Below are positions 1 through 13,561 of a stretch of DNA of 64,000 nucleotides, piece after piece. Origin of the DNA: Pontederia crassipes (Eukaryota; Streptophyta; Magnoliopsida; Commelinales; Pontederiaceae); assembly GCA_030549335.1 (NCBI GenBank), contig JAUKPH010000018.1, positions 3,968,001-4,032,000 of the forward strand, written 5' to 3'. A model generated the notes under the pieces. That model saw only the letters and a program-made list of their open reading frames with translations. It searched no databases and had not been told where the DNA came from. Position 1 is the stretch's first letter. Each line of letters begins with the position of its first letter. The translations under genes were made by a program, and so were the position numbers.

Positions 1-254
1 AATTTTGAAAAAAGGCTAAAAAACTAGTAAATAAGGAAGGATTGGTCGACCGACTGGAAGGACCGATCGACCGTTGTGTGACTGAGATCGGTTGACACCA
101 TCGATCGATGGATCATTTATTTGAAAAATAACTATCCAGTCGACCACCGGACAGGATCGGTCGATCGGTATTTGCGAAAATTGGGCACATATAAAGTTTG
201 ACCGAGCGAATCGGTCGATCCCCCTTAATCAAATCTCGACCGCTGTCCTAAACC
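1..254. other. Unassigned sequence rich in TCGA-type motifs
   Basis: No gene is recognised. The stretch repeats short words built on GGTCGACC and CGATCG. The same vocabulary appears in the LTR at 2222-3185 (about 2370-2590) and in tandem repeats near 44.6 kb. It probably belongs to the retrotransposon that fills the left edge, but no boundary is visible. Confidence 0.4.
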
Positions 255-1779
255 ATGGACTGTCCGCTCGTTCGGCGACCATCCAGCCATCACCATCTCC
301 CTCTCTCCCTGTCACCATCGATCCCTTCCTGTCACCGTCGTGCTCTCCTTGTCACTCCTCTCGCAGCCGCCGTGAGTTTTCGTTCTGGCACCCCTTCCGA
401 ACATCGGCTGACCAGACCCCTTCAATTCCTTTCGACCACCATCCACTATTGTTGAATTCATGGTCGACGAAGAAGGGATTCTACCTCTTCGATTAGTCTT
501 TCAACATCGTCGTCATTTCTATGGCTCATGTGGTCACGTTACTATAATTCCAAATGAGCTTGACCCGAAATCAGAACACGAACCCATGCTTATCTAATGT
601 GGACGAGGCCGTGGATGAGGATGATCCCCGGACGTGCTCGTCAGCCATCTTCCACAGAGCCTACGGATTTTGATAGTCATCTTTTTTCTAGCAGTGCCAT
701 CTCTACTTCTTTTGATGCCTTGTATGCCTCTCACGATGTCTGGCGAGCTTATCCCATTGATTGGGACGCTTTGAACATTCCAGGTGTTCCGGAGATGTTC
801 GAAAATATCGGTTGGCTTCCACTTCTCTCTCACAGACCGTGCGTATCCTCGTCTTATTCGTCATTTTTACTCGAACAAGATGATCACTCGAGAGGTTATC
901 ATCACCTATGTCCTTGGCGTACCCATTCGCTTCGATCCTAACCAACTATGTAATATTTTTTTATGTCTCATACCCTTTACCCGGTTTCTACTCATTTGTC
1001 ACTCATGGTTGGTCCTCCGACTATCTACCGATGACATATGTCATTAATACGGTGTTTGTTGGACAAGATATCCACTACACCGTCGAATCGTCCTATAGGC
1101 ATCTTCATCAATCTATGAAGATGGCTGACCACATTCTAAGTCGTATGATCACCCCTCGAGCCGGGTACTATATAGAGGTTACCCACTTTGATTTGTTCTT
1201 TCTTCATTGTCTCTGTATCCGACATGCTTCCTTTCTCCATTTTGGTCATTTTGTTTTCTATCACATGAATTCCACCTTCCAAAAAATTTCCACAGGTACT
1301 CGTGATCGACACCCCCTCTATTTTGGAACCTGGATCACTTGGATTTTACTTTATTTTGGTATCAACATTCCTATGGATGAGGAGTACATCCGACCCCATC
1401 CCATTGATGTCATTGGTTCAACGACCTTGCACCAAAAACATTTTTGGATTGGCGAGTCGGCATCGATAGATTCTGACGATGGTGATGATGCCACAGATGG
1501 AAAGCCTACGCCGATGGACACTTAGGATGCACCGGAGGCTAACACTAGCGTTCCTCCACCCTCGGCAGCCCCGACTTCCTATAGCACCTATGATTTCACG
1601 GCCATTTTACAGCAGGTGGATGACATAGATTGTCGTGTTCCCCAGATGGATCGTCGTGTTCCCCAGATGGATGGAGCATGACTCCCGATACCTTGTTGAC
1701 TCACTACAGGCCCACTATGCATCACAGGGATTTATTCCGCCCATAGCTCGTGAGGATGATAGTTTCGATGAGGAGTAGT
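255..1779 (+). pseudogene. Decayed env-like / 'putative plant transposon protein' ORF of a copia-type retrotransposon
   Basis: Pieces of one reading frame run from about 690 to 1779 in shifting frames. The best piece (908-1525) has a GVPIRFDP-like stretch, then helical segments, then an acidic tail (DSDDGDDATDG). A TAG at 1523-1525 interrupts it; the same frame continues downstream with proline-rich and VPQMDRRVPQMD sequence, and the original end is probably the EDDSFDEE-stop at about 1779. This layout resembles the extra ORF found between pol and the 3' LTR in SIRE-type plant copia elements (domain 'putative plant transposon protein'). It is followed by a polypurine tract and an LTR, which supports that placement. 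The short ORF at 255-455 may be its N-terminus, but this is uncertain. Frameshifts and the stop make it non-functional. The family is inferred from layout, not from a search. Confidence 0.55.
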
Positions 1780-2206
1780 TGAGTTGTCTCCCTCTTTGAT
1801 GATGTCAAAAGAGGGAGAAGTTTAGGACGATGCTATGATGTTATGTTATGATTTTATTTGTCTTTTGATGATGTTATGCGTTTACATTTGTAGTAACACG
1901 TGCACCATTTTGTAGAGACTATAGTCACATTTGTTAGTGTATGAACACATAATGTATTATTAACTATGAATGTAATGTGATGACTTTTTTCATGATAAAG
2001 TGCCTTATTTGATTTCATATCTATTTGGCGCCATATGTTCATATTGTTCTAAATTATTATGAGAATATAAATGCCACCTATTTAATGAGGAGAAAATGTG
2101 AAAATGCATGAATGTAGGGGGAGCTTGCTCACTACTTACTATCTAAACTTACATTTCATTTTCTTTTCTTCTCTTTATTTTTATCGTCCAATTAATTTGC
2201 CATCAT

Positions 2207-2221
2207 AAAATAGGGGAAGAT
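2207..2221 (+). other. Polypurine tract of the left-edge retrotransposon
   Basis: A purine run (AGGGGAAGA) lies directly before the TGTTGAATCC start of the LTR. This is where second-strand priming occurs in LTR retrotransposons, and it fixes the element's orientation as plus. Confidence 0.6.
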
Positions 2222-3185
2222 TGTTGAATCCTGTGTTTTGATATAATAAATTAAACTGGACATAAAAATTACTAATCTATGCTTAAGTGATGATAATGCA
2301 GGTGTAGGATTCATATGACCTCATTCACAGAAGAGATCATCAAATTAAAATCGTGAAAAAGAGTTTAGCACATGACCGGTCGACCGGCCAAGGCAATCAG
2401 CCGATTGATATTCAGTGGAAGAAAAGATGAGACTATATCAGTCGTACATGAGATGTACCGAACGACGTCGGGACATTACCGGTCGATATATCGGTCGAAG
2501 GACCGGTCGACCTGACAACGTCAAAACGTAGAAAATGCAGCAATGGTCACATTGACCAATCAATCGGCCCATCGCAGCAGTCGACCGGCCACACAATTAA
2601 ATGAACAGTAACGTCTATTATTTTGAGAAGAAAATTATGAAAGACTTTTTGAACTAATTTTCACTTGTAGGAGCCTATAAAAAGAGTGCCAAAGCCTGAA
2701 AAAATCATCCAAGCAAGTAAGAATATCCTATAGCTCCTTTCAAGTTCTTGAACCCAAAATTGCAATTTCTTCCTTTTTATTTTCTTAGCTTTAAGTGTGA
2801 GAAAAACTTTGTGAAAGAAAAGAGTTAGATGGAAACATTTTTTTCTGATCTAGTGAGATTGAGAGCTCATTGTAAAAGAGTATTGCCTCTTGAGCGGAGA
2901 AGAAGGCGTGTAGTGTAAAGAAGGTTATTCTCTCCCTACAATAAAAGAGAAAGATAATGGATTTCCGGTGATCTCGAGTTCGAAAAGTCGGAACGAAAAC
3001 GTAGGCGAAAGAGTTGAGGCTAAATCTCATCATCATATTGTGTCTCCTTGCGTTTGTTCTTTATCTTTCACTTACGCCTTATTTTATTTGCTTGTGATCG
3101 ATTTTATTGATTTTTCCGAATGTGACTTTGCGAAACGATTTTTGTACACCAATTCAACCCCACCCCTGGTGCTTTTGATCCTACA
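2222..3185 (+). mobile_element. 3' LTR of a copia-like (SIRE-type) retrotransposon
   Basis: The LTR starts TGTTGAATCC immediately after the polypurine tract and ends GATCCTACA, giving TG...CA termini and about 964 bp. It contains a plausible TATA box (CCTATAAAAAGAG near 2674). The 5' LTR and most of the body lie left of the window, so age and TSD cannot be read. Repeated GGTCGACC-like words lie in its first third. Confidence 0.6.
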
Positions 3186-3872
3186 ATATTATTATAACTT
3201 ATGGTCATTATCAATAATTTAGTGATTACTTAAATACATAACAATGACAATATCGTCAATCCATTATTTGTTCAAATAAGAATCAAGATGAGATGAATTG
3301 GCATACCCTTAAGTACCTTTTGCCCTTCTTCTCCTTTTTCTGACCATCAACAACAATATGATCATCAACAATAAATTACCACTTCAAATTCACTCATTTT
3401 CTATCAGAACTAGAAGCACAAGGAGGATGTGAAATTGGCTTGCTGAATTTCAAAATGCACAAGTAAAAAAATGATGAAAACCGAAAGAAAATTGTTGATT
3501 TTGGGCATTTAAGTGGCTAACACAATGGGTTATTGGTCAAGGCTTCTTAGTGAGATCTGATATCACATTCCACTAAAATTAAGCACTATTTTTTACTTTT
3601 TTTTACGAGTGTTATATTGTAATGGAGTAAAAAAGTATATTAAACATCTAATAAAAATTTCTTCTCCAATAGCAAAGTTTCAACATTTTCATGCAATTTT
3701 CTCAAGTATTTGATATAGCTTTGTTGAAATTTTAAAGAGTACTTTTCATTGTGCCATTTTATGAAAAAAATATTATATTATTGACTAGTTTAGATGGTAA
3801 TGAGTTAAATCTCAATAAAATGAATATTCAAGATTTATTATTAGAAAACATAGGAATATCAACCTTGTTGGA
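3186..3872. other. AT-rich sequence with no recognised feature
   Basis: No coding potential, terminal repeats or RNA gene was seen between the LTR and the hAT-like MITE. Confidence 0.5.
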
Positions 3873-4357
3873 TAGGGGTGAGCACAAGCCGGAACGACCC
3901 AGTCGTCTCGGCTAGCACCGACCTAATTTTCTCATAATTTTTCTCGGCCTATTAGGTAACCGGGTCGAGATCGGATCTCATTCCTTTAGACTCAGTCGGG
4001 CCAAGTAGGAACTAAGTTCGGGTTACTATGTTCCAACCTGCTAATAAATATTATTTTAGTATATTAAATTATTATGTTCATATTTAATTTAGTTAAAAGT
4101 TTATATTTTGTTATATATATTAAACATAATTTATATTATATTATTATATATGTAATTTAATTGATATATTATATAATAGTATTAAATATTCTAATTATTA
4201 TATTAAATATTTTTATTTATTATGATCAAATTGAGAATTTCTTAATTTTTGTCTCGATTTGATCTGGACGCCCCGGTCCTTGCGAAAAATTGAAGCAAAT
4301 CGGGTCCAAATTGGATCGACCGAGACTCGATCCCGAACCCAAATTTGCTCACCTCTT
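3873..4357. mobile_element. hAT-like MITE
   Basis: The left end TAGGGGTGAGCA and right end TGCTCACCTCTT are inverted copies. Flanks TTGTTGGA and TTGCTGGG could be an imperfect 8-bp target duplication, as expected for hAT elements. Subterminal parts are GC-rich and full of CCGG/CGGG words, the middle is nearly pure A/T, and no ORF is present. About 485 bp, non-autonomous. Confidence 0.55.
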
Positions 4358-4399
4358 TTGCTGGGAGAAATGGATTAGTGGTTAAGCTAATAATAGCTT

Positions 4400-7300
4400 A
4401 ATACATATATTAATGCATGTTATGTCATTAACAACTCTTATGTGGTGGAACTTGAACTAGATTTTATGGGAGTTGCACTCGTGCAGTGGTTGATGTAATA
4501 TCTATGTCATAGTTTGAACAAAGGACATGGAAGTAACGTAGAGAAGCGTTAAGGCTTTTGGATTAGCAATGTTGATTAATATTAAGCGAACTTTTCAAGG
4601 TATCCAACATGTTGACGTTTATTCATACTCCAAAGTTGTCACACCAAAGAATGGGGGAGAGAGTTATCATTGTTCCTCACAAAGTGGACATCCAAGCTAG
4701 AGGAATTCAGTGGTAGTATCAATGAGTGCCTTATATTCTGGTTCCACAATAATCGAGAAACCATATTCTGCTTCTTCATTGTCCTAGAAATTAAATTGTT
4801 ACTGAGATAAATAGCATGCCCATCTATTAATCACCGAAAATGCTTGAAGGCGATAAGAGGTATTAGTTGAGAAGAGTAGACAAATTTAACACATAGCCTT
4901 TAGATAAAGAAGTATCTTCTTAATAAATTGCCAACTGACAATGGAAGGAGTAGAATGAGCTGATAGACATAGTTGACAAAAAAATGATGACCATGTTAAG
5001 CTCAAATATTGTAATGGACTAATGGCAATGTATTTGTCAATATAATATAGGATTTGAGCATGACCAAGCTCCGTAGGCCTCAATTTTGTATTAGTACCAT
5101 AGGAGATGAAGCTAGTAGATATTTCTGCATATGACTATGTTGAAGGATGCCATCTATATACTTGCGTTGAAATAACAACAAGCTAAGTGACATGTATAAA
5201 AGTTTATCCCCAAAGAAGAATTTGAGAGAACCTATGTCAAAGACTACAAAGTGTCATTTGACTTGAGCAATAACCTATTGGATCATCATAGCAAAAGAAC
5301 ATTATAATGAGATCACCCACATAGATGAGTACGTATGAAAAAAGTAGTATTAATGTTGTAGACAAAAAAATGTGTTTGTATTTGGCAGTGAACCCAAAGA
5401 AAAAATGAGCACCAACACGGGTCTTTATGAGAACATATACAAAGCATTTGTGAAGCTTGCTTATGTGGCTGGGACGACTGCAATCAATGAAGCTTGGGAG
5501 TTGATCCATGTAAATTTATTCTATAGTATTACCATGTAAGAAGGCATTCCTAGTATCGAGTTGTTGCAAAGGCCCTCGGTGACAAACTACAAATGAAAAA
5601 TTGCTCGAATTATGGTGGGTTTAATGATGGGGCTGAATGTTTCATTGATGCCAAGTCCTTATGTTTGATAAAACCTTTTGGCCACAAAGTCTTGTTTTAT
5701 GACGTTTGAAGCATCCATTAGCTTTGTGGTTGTTTACTTTCTTTTTTTTTTTTGAAAACCCAACTGACAACAAATGTCCTCCATTTGTGGTTGTTGAAAA
5801 ATAATAAATTAAGTTCCATTTTTCAAGAGAGTTGCAATCTCTTTAGACATTGCTTCTCACTAGTGTGTTTATGTAGTAGAAGAATTAAAAGTGGTGACAA
5901 AGGTGGAGGTAACAAAGCTTTTACTAAGAAATTCGTTATGATTAAGTTGTTGGTGCTGTAGGGGCAAATACATATTAGCAGTGTTTGGGTACTCTAGAAC
6001 TTTTTGTCAAATGGTCAATGTGACGAGAACTTCACATGACCGAAGTCCTCCTTAGTGGAGAACTAAAAGTTCTCATTGTTCTTTCTTTTTGTTTTTTCTT
6101 TCAATTATTTATTATATTTTAATTAGTAAAATATTATTAATTACTATTTAATGTTAATTTATTCATTAACCTAATTTTATATTATATTAAATAATAATCA
6201 ATTATAATATTGTATTTATTAATATATTATCATTCAGTTTATAAAACACAATTTTTTAAATAAAATTTAAATTAATAATTACGTATAATGTTTTTTATAT
6301 GCTAGTAATTATTATTTTAACTAAATAAATATATAATATTTTAGTTTACTATAAATTTATACCCCACGAAAATAATATTCTTACTTTTTATGCAAACATC
6401 TACTAAAACTTATCTATCAAATCAAAATTTTAAATCATCATCATTACATTTTTCATCCAAACACCAAATCTAAACCTTTTTATTTAATCGATTAGTTCTC
6501 AAAAAATAAACGAGAATTTAAAATTCTCATCCAAATATAGTCATTGTGAGATCTAGATAGTATGTTTTACTGTAGAGGATGGTTTGGAAGACTAGTGGAT
6601 AACTAAGAAAATAGACTATAATCATCCATGAATATAACAAAATAAAAATGACCAGTAGAAGATGCTTGTGGTAGTGGTCCTCGTGTATCGACATTAAAAG
6701 TTGGAGCACATAGTGCTAGTGCTATTTGTCGAAGGAAGATAAAGTATGGATGCTTTTCCATATATGCAAGAAGAGCATTGAGATGCCAGGCCAAAAGATA
6801 TGTGCACATAGACTTTGTTGCCGAGGAAATCTCCTAGTAGTGTGTGTCGAGATGATGGAGACCATCTCTGGTTTGCTTGGTTTTAAGCAACTTGTTTGTT
6901 GATTGATCCTTCAAAGAGAAATGATTAGCATGGAACTTAAAAAGCAATAATTATTTTGGTCACATCTACAAACCGACAATAGTTGTTTGACAATACGTGG
7001 AGCACGAGGAGTGTCTGGTACGATAAATGGTTGAACAAAACTAGAAAATAAGAAGTGTGATGAATTTGCATGTACCTATCTATTCTACAACTTGATATGC
7101 CTTAGCAGTTTGAAGGCACTAAAGATTGGGAGCAATGGGTGACTTCCGTATCAAGGAAGCATTCACCATAGACACCAAGATATGAAGTTGTTAAACTTGA
7201 GGCATCCAGCGAATGGCAGATTACGCCATGGATTTACATTTGCAAAATATTTGCACCAAAAGTTATATAGAGAGTGTATGAGGTGTTCACATTTGAGACA

Positions 7301-7577
7301 AGGATCACGTCATGGCATATTGTTGCTGCATTGTTTTTGCCATAGTTGCAACCTTTTGAACGAGTCAATTGAATCATCGACAAATGTGTTTTTGCAAGGT
7401 TGTTGAGACTGTACTCAAATTTCTTGAATGAGGAGTTCCCTAGATATTACGGAAGGGCATTGAGGAGAGGCGGGAAGACAGTGTGGCCATAATATTATTG
7501 TAGTCATTGTCAAGGTTGTTGAAAGCAATTGTGCTAAAGATGGATTCGGAGAGTGAATATTTGGTTGTGGGATCTTG
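4400..7577 (-). pseudogene. Heavily decayed Ty1/copia pol, minus strand
   Basis: Copia pol islands survive in order on the minus strand. An integrase-like stretch at about 6600-6720 reads GPLPQASSTGHFYFVIFMDD (compare the family's GP...S..G..YFV.F.DD). A reverse-transcriptase stretch at about 5290-5440 ends SYVLIYVGDLI, where the catalytic YVDD has become YVGD. A post-RT stretch at about 4890-4960 reads IKKILLYLKA (family: VKRILRYLKG). Stops and frameshifts are everywhere. The element is interrupted at 7577 by the TSD of the solo LTR nest and resumes after 20771. Confidence 0.6.
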
Positions 7578-8797
7578 TGTAATGCCCTAAGATTCACGTG
7601 ACTTTCACGTGCTCAAAGTCGTCTCAAAGACAATACTCAATTTTCCATAAAGTAATTTTTCGAAATATAAATCATAAATGTGGAAGACATTTTCGATAAT
7701 TATAGCTAATAATCCATTGTAATCAAAATATTAAAACATCCATAAGTTCACAATTCTAAAAAATGCAGAAATAATAAAGCTAAACAACTCTATCTAGTGT
7801 CATGTGCAACATCTTTCAATCACTGAGCATAGCCAGCGGCAGAATCATATTTTAATAAAGCTCTCACCTGCACGGATCCAGGTAAATGGAAATATTCATA
7901 ATATAAAATTACTCACTACGTAGGGTCTAATAGACAATCAATATGCTCAATAAAAAATAAGATATAATTAATGATGAGTCAATTGAGCAATCAATATAAT
8001 AATCAATTAACACTATAATAATTTATCAATATGAACAATATATAAGGCTATGGTCAAAAGACCAATATAAATTAATAATAATTTCCAATTAATAATTATT
8101 AATTGTTTGATCAATAAATTAATATTCAATTGATAATTTCCAATTAGGTAATAAATGATCATTGGTTAATAACAATTCGATTCAATAAAGCAATAATAAT
8201 TGCCAACTCAATGCCAATATATCCAAATGACCATGACTCAATTCCATGCTATTCAGTTTCAATTCGATTCTATTCAATTTACAATGTTCGGAGTTATCTA
8301 ATTCAATGAGGAGCGCTCAATTAATTAAGTGACACCATACCACTTTCATGCAGTCCAGTGTGGATTAGTGTCACGATAAGCCCAATTCAATTCAATAGAT
8401 TCGTGTATGGTGGGAGACTAGTGGCCATATACGGGGCAATTATAACTTTTACACTATCTACCACATTCGATTCAATTCAATTCAAATCAATTAGCTTTTG
8501 GTTTTCATCGTGTTTATCTAAAATGTCTATTTTTGATAAATTTTCAATTAGGTTAGGCAAGATTTGGACAAAAAACTACGTAGGCCAACAATACAATCAA
8601 AATAAAAAAAATCATCATATTATACTAATATAATAATACAATCAATATACTAATATAATAATAACCAGCTAAAATCAATCATAAACCCTAAAATAACTCT
8701 TGGTTTCCATGTCTCTCTCTCTTTTATTCTTTTCCCTTTTTTTTCCAAGAAATCAAGTAAAATAATTTCGTTGTATTCTTCTCTCACCATCTCACCA

Positions 8798-9449
8798 TGA
8801 TACGATACTCAAGAATAATGCCTTGAGTGATCGGGATAATATATGATAATTAAAGAAACGAGATCAAACGAATTTTCAAGGTAGCGGAATGTCAACCTCA
8901 AGATTACAATGAACCAAGCAATCGTTATTATAAATAAATGGATTAATAATAAGATAGCCAACGTTGTAATTAACGATGGAAGTTCTCGAAGAACGGGTTG
9001 TAGGAGTTCCCTCACAACAAAAGCAATTAAGCCAAAATATTCATAAATTCAAAGATGTCTGAAATAACAATGAAGATCAATATTTATAGACTCTAGAAGT
9101 AGATTTTGGACCGAAAGAAAATATTCTAACTTAGCCCACAAGTAACCTAACTAATTTAGTAAAATAACAAATTCAATTTCTGTTACAATACTTATCAGCA
9201 TATTCCATAAATAATTAATTCCTAAAATTTCAAATAAATATGGTTAAACCATGATTTATTTTGCCCAAGTTTTGTTGACTCTTCATGCGGCCCAATTTAT
9301 AACACATTGAGAAGTTGTCTTTGATGCAACTTGATCTTGTAATTTGATCAATTGTAAATCGCAGATATTCTTGATTATCCTCAATTTCCTTATGTCTGAG
9401 ATCCACAATATTGTCATCATCATTTAACTTTGCTTGAACATTCTTCTAT
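8798..9449 (-). repeat. 3' LTR of the gypsy-type element, first part
   Basis: This stretch aligns along its whole length with 19894-20550, with scattered substitutions and small indels. The CACTA element follows it directly, and the LTR resumes at 16298. Confidence 0.8.
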
Positions 9450-10309
9450 CACTACAAGAAAATTGGCAATTAGCGACTCAGGGTTAGAGACGCTAGGGAG
9501 ATGCTATTACGTCTCTGTTGTCAAGAGCGTCTCCTTCGCATCTAACTAGCGCCGCAAAATTGAGACGCTGGAACTCGGTGGCTAGTGGCGTCGCACTAGA
9601 GTCAAAGATGTTGAGACGCAACTAGCGCCACATAGTGACGCTATATCGACGGTATTAAGACGCGATGTTTGCGGTTGCGCGAAGCAGGACCGCGTCGCTA
9701 AGTCGACGCGCAAGGGGCGGCAGACGTGAGGCGCTATTCCGACGCCCACGTGTGGCTCATGTAGGCGCTATATTGACGCAAATATGATCGTGCTTGTGTC
9801 TCCAATGAGACGCTAAGATGGCTCTAAGTGTGATATATTTAAAATAGTGTCGACATGCGTTTAGACGCCAATGAGACGCTATGGTGTCGCTACATGCACA
9901 TTTTTTTTACCCGCCCAAGCCTTATTTTTTCCCTTCCCACGCCATACAATTTATAATGCATCTCAAAATGCATTGATATTCATCACAGGTAATATAAAAG
10001 CATCACAAGCAATATAAAAGCATCACAGGCAATATAAATCATCACAGATAATATAAAACTATCACAGGCAATATAAAATCATCACAGGCATAATATATAA
10101 CATAAGAATACGAAAATTAGTAAACCGAACTAACAAACTATATGTATGTTTAAGTCTATAAGTAACAAATGCATAATTTGTTTTCTATCCTAGGTTTGAG
10201 AGTTATTGTTATCATTCCGGATGTTCACCCCAGACGTGCTCGGTCCATGGCCTCGTGGGGATGGATTCTACGTCGGGATCAATCCCTAAATCGCCTGCAA
10301 TAGAGGACC

Positions 10310-12520
10310 CAACTATTGCGACAACTGCTGCGACACCTGCTGCAATATCTGCTCCGATAATTGCTGCGATAGCTGCTGTGATAGCTGCGTTAGATCAGGT
10401 GCAGCGGATGAGCTCGGAGCAGATGCACCTCCTGCATATCCTCCGATCCTCCTAGGTATCTGAGCGGCTGTGCCGAGGCCACGCAAGTATCCCCTCGTGT
10501 CGTGCCGGCCACCTCTTCCCAAACAGTAGGGTCCTCTACGAAATAGAAAAATTATAAAATCATATAATAGATAAATTATATATCAAGAATCACGTAAATT
10601 AAAAATATGACTAAACCAACGAAGAAACATTACCTGATGGCTGAGTACTCGGATCATCTCCATACTTTTCAGCCATTTTTGCATTATACTCATCCTAAAA
10701 AAATTAAACGTTGTGTATTTCAAAAATATTGCACTAACGGCAACAACCAAATGACCATATCATGAGACTTACTAGAAGCCTACGAGCAGTGGGCATGACT
10801 AAGTCATTTGTCTTTCGGCTCTTATGCGTGGCCTCATAGACCACACGAAAGTCTACGAGATCACCTTCTTTCTTCTCCTACAATAAAGTTTCAAATTTGA
10901 TAACATAAGTATAAGTCAAAAGTTTGATTAATGGAATTTATATGTAAATTACCATGCGCTGTCGATGCTCGTCAAATCGCATCGATCCCCCTGTGTGGAT
11001 GTGGGCCTCGGGCTTCGAAAGACGATTAACTCTTGCCTTTTCCGACTTTCTTTGCCACCGTTCATCCGTCCTTTGTGAACATCAAATACTTACACTTTCA
11101 AAAAACTATAATTTTCATAAAAATAATGTAAAAGTATACATACTTACCACTTTCTACATAGGGACTCCCAATCCGAGCGCCTAATATGTCTTGGGCATCT
11201 TTGTATGCCCTGCTCCAAAGTGAGGTTGGCGGACGTGACGACCTTGCGAAACTTGTATAATCGATTTCGGAGGCATTTCACAGCGACCTCCTCAAAAGCT
11301 CTCCGGATCGTCCCTAAACTAAGATCCGGATGAAACTGATTTGCCTCCTATAAATAGAACGTTAAAACTTAGTAATTTTAAAATAAATATAAATCGAATT
11401 ATGTAACCCAAATAAAAGATCATACCGTAAAGGCTCGAAAGATGTCATCTCGCACTTGAATTGGGACATCTTTCTAGGATCCTGCCCCTTCCGGCAAGTG
11501 GGAAAGAACGAGAGCACTGACATCCCGCACGGTACTAGCGAGTAAGAAAGTGGTCCTGCCAATTACAAAGAAGAATTAATTTTTAATGATAACCAAAACT
11601 ATAACAAAATTTGACAACTTATTTAACTTATGGTCGAGCAATATTATTCACAGTGACCACCCCATTATCGGGTAACCCCTCTTCATCACTCGAAAAGAAA
11701 TCATCATCCGGTACAACTGTGGTAGGCTGTGAAGGTCCAACATCAGGTACGAGCCCTAATACATAATAAATCATTAGTGTCATACCAAATTAAAATTGTG
11801 ATAATTGATAGATGTACAGTAATGTTCTCACCTCGATTGATGTGTACCGCATGATCAGTAGCAGTCCGCTCGTCTGAATGAATTGAGTCAGATGCTTGTG
11901 CTATCGGTGGCGTAGCAACTGACATTATTAAAAAATAATTAATATAATTAATTGAGAAATGTCAATAATAATAAATATATCACCTGGCATAAGATGTCGC
12001 TCGCCAATGCTAGATTGTGATGAAGCGTCTGGTATTATCGGCGGTGGCGGTGGGGTAGCAACTCTCATCACAAGAAAATATATAAAATTTGGCTCCTACA
12101 TAAAATTAAGTAATATACAAAAAATAACCTGGTGTGATATGACGATCGTGGTCGTGCGATCGAGACATACCGACTATGTTCCCCGTCGATGGTGGAGCAA
12201 CTGTCACAAAAGCAAAATATTTAAAAAACTCTATCTCCTACTGTCTATTGCCTACAATGTATCACGTACCTAGAGTGATACGCTCAGCAGATCCACCAAT
12301 GGATCGCCTACTATGTGACGATCCGGCTACATGCCTCGTCGGCGGCAGAGTAACTAATATTATTAAAAAAAGAATTTAACTATTATAATCAACTATAAAT
12401 AAGTAGCTCACAATAAATATATTACCTGGTGGTTGTGATGGCTGACTCATCTGGAGTGAACGCCTGAAAGAGCGAGACCCAGATGCTCGACCCCTAGTAA
12501 CCATGACTGAAAAAAAGAAA
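10310..12520 (-). pseudogene. CACTA ORF2 remnant, Transposase_24 (Ptta/En/Spm) family
   Basis: Exon-like minus-strand pieces read in order. About 11360-11560 has FFPTCRKGQDPRKMSQF. About 11180-11300 has a basic AVKCLRNRLYKFRK segment, and about 11040-11100 has RTDERWQRKSEKARVNR. About 10740-10860 reads VDFRVVYEATHKSRK and ends ARRLLDEYNAKM. The last piece, about 10320-10520, is a glutamine-rich (LSQQLSQQLSEQ) tail. This is the typical make-up of the plant En/Spm-associated Transposase_24 protein, thought to help bind the transposon ends. The intervening sequence looks like introns, but I could not close a single intact model. Confidence 0.6.
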
Positions 12521-12536
12521 GAAACTTCTCTTATTA

Positions 12537-13114
12537 TCAGTAACCATATATAACTTTTAAAAAAAGTAAAATACTTATGTCATTAGAATAACTACGGGAT
12601 TTATTCGCTTGTTTCGTATTCTGATTCATTTCATCATCTTCATCATCGTCGCTATAATCTTGGTTCGAGTCATCGTCAATGAAATTATCGAAGTTCACAT
12701 CCAAGAGGTCATTTGAATTGAACTCTTCCATTGGCTCAACGTCATCGACCAATTGAAAATTCTCAACTCCATCGGCCACATCAATCGTCTCATTCACTCT
12801 ATCTTCTTGATAGTAATCATCCATGGGCACATCGTTGTGTACGGATGATGTTTCATTCTCATCTACCATTGTTTCTGCTAAGAATAGTCTACTCCTTACC
12901 TTGCATGACGCCCACCATTCATCCTTGGTTCTTTTCGATGGATACTTAGTGTAGTACACTTGTTGTGCTTGTTCCGCCAATACAAATGGATCGTATGACT
13001 GAAGTTCGATCGAGGGTTAATATCCACCAATTTAAACTTTTGATCAATCCGAACTCCTTTCTCTAGATCGAACCAACGACATTTTCGCACCACGACTTTG
13101 TTAGATTTTCTCAA
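12537..13114 (-). pseudogene. C-terminal tail of a CACTA TNP2 transposase (DUF4216 region)
   Basis: At about 12896-13114 the minus strand reads VVVRKCRWFDLEKGVRIDQK, then AEQAQQVYYTKYPSKRTKDE at about 12930-12980. This is the pattern of the DUF4216 domain that ends TNP2-type transposases. A very acidic linker (VDFDNFIDDDSNQD and DDDEDDE-like runs) follows at 12600-12870. Upstream, where the catalytic TNP2 domain should be, only repeats are found (13120-14265). There is a frame change between the two pieces. Confidence 0.65.
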
Positions 13115-13129
13115 ATAATATAATTCTAG

Positions 13130-13560
13130 GATGTCTTCTATAACAAATAAGATAATACTTAACTTAAGTACTACTTAACTTAATACATAACATGAATAAG
13201 TAATACTTAACTTAAGTACATGAATTAGTTCATAAGTTAACTTAACAATTAACATAAGTTAACTTAAGTAATACTTAATAAGTAATACTAATTAACTTGA
13301 TCCAAAGAGATGATAATTAACTTAAGTACTACTTAAGTTAATTCATAACATGAATAAGTAATACTTAACTTAAGTAATACTTAACTTAATTCCTAAGAGA
13401 TGATACTTAATATTATACTTAATAAGTAATACTAACTTGATCCAAAGAGATGATAATTCACCTAAGTACTACTTAATTTAACATGATAATAACATGAATA
13501 AGTAATACTTAACTTAACATGAATAATTAACTTAATTTAACTTCATGCATTAATAATTAA
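13130..13560. repeat. AT-rich tandem repeat (ACTTAAGTAATACTTAACTT-like) inside the CACTA element
   Basis: Words such as AACTTAAGTAATACTTAACT and CATGAATAAGTAATACTTAA recur in degenerate tandem order over about 430 bp. There is no coding potential. The array lies directly beside the GC-rich array. Confidence 0.8.
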
Positions 13561-13561
13561 C

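Noticed and set aside
9960-10090. CRISPR-like short direct repeats (CATCACAGGCAATATAAAA)
   Set aside because: The units are contiguous and degenerate with no spacers, in a plant CACTA element; a simple tandem repeat.
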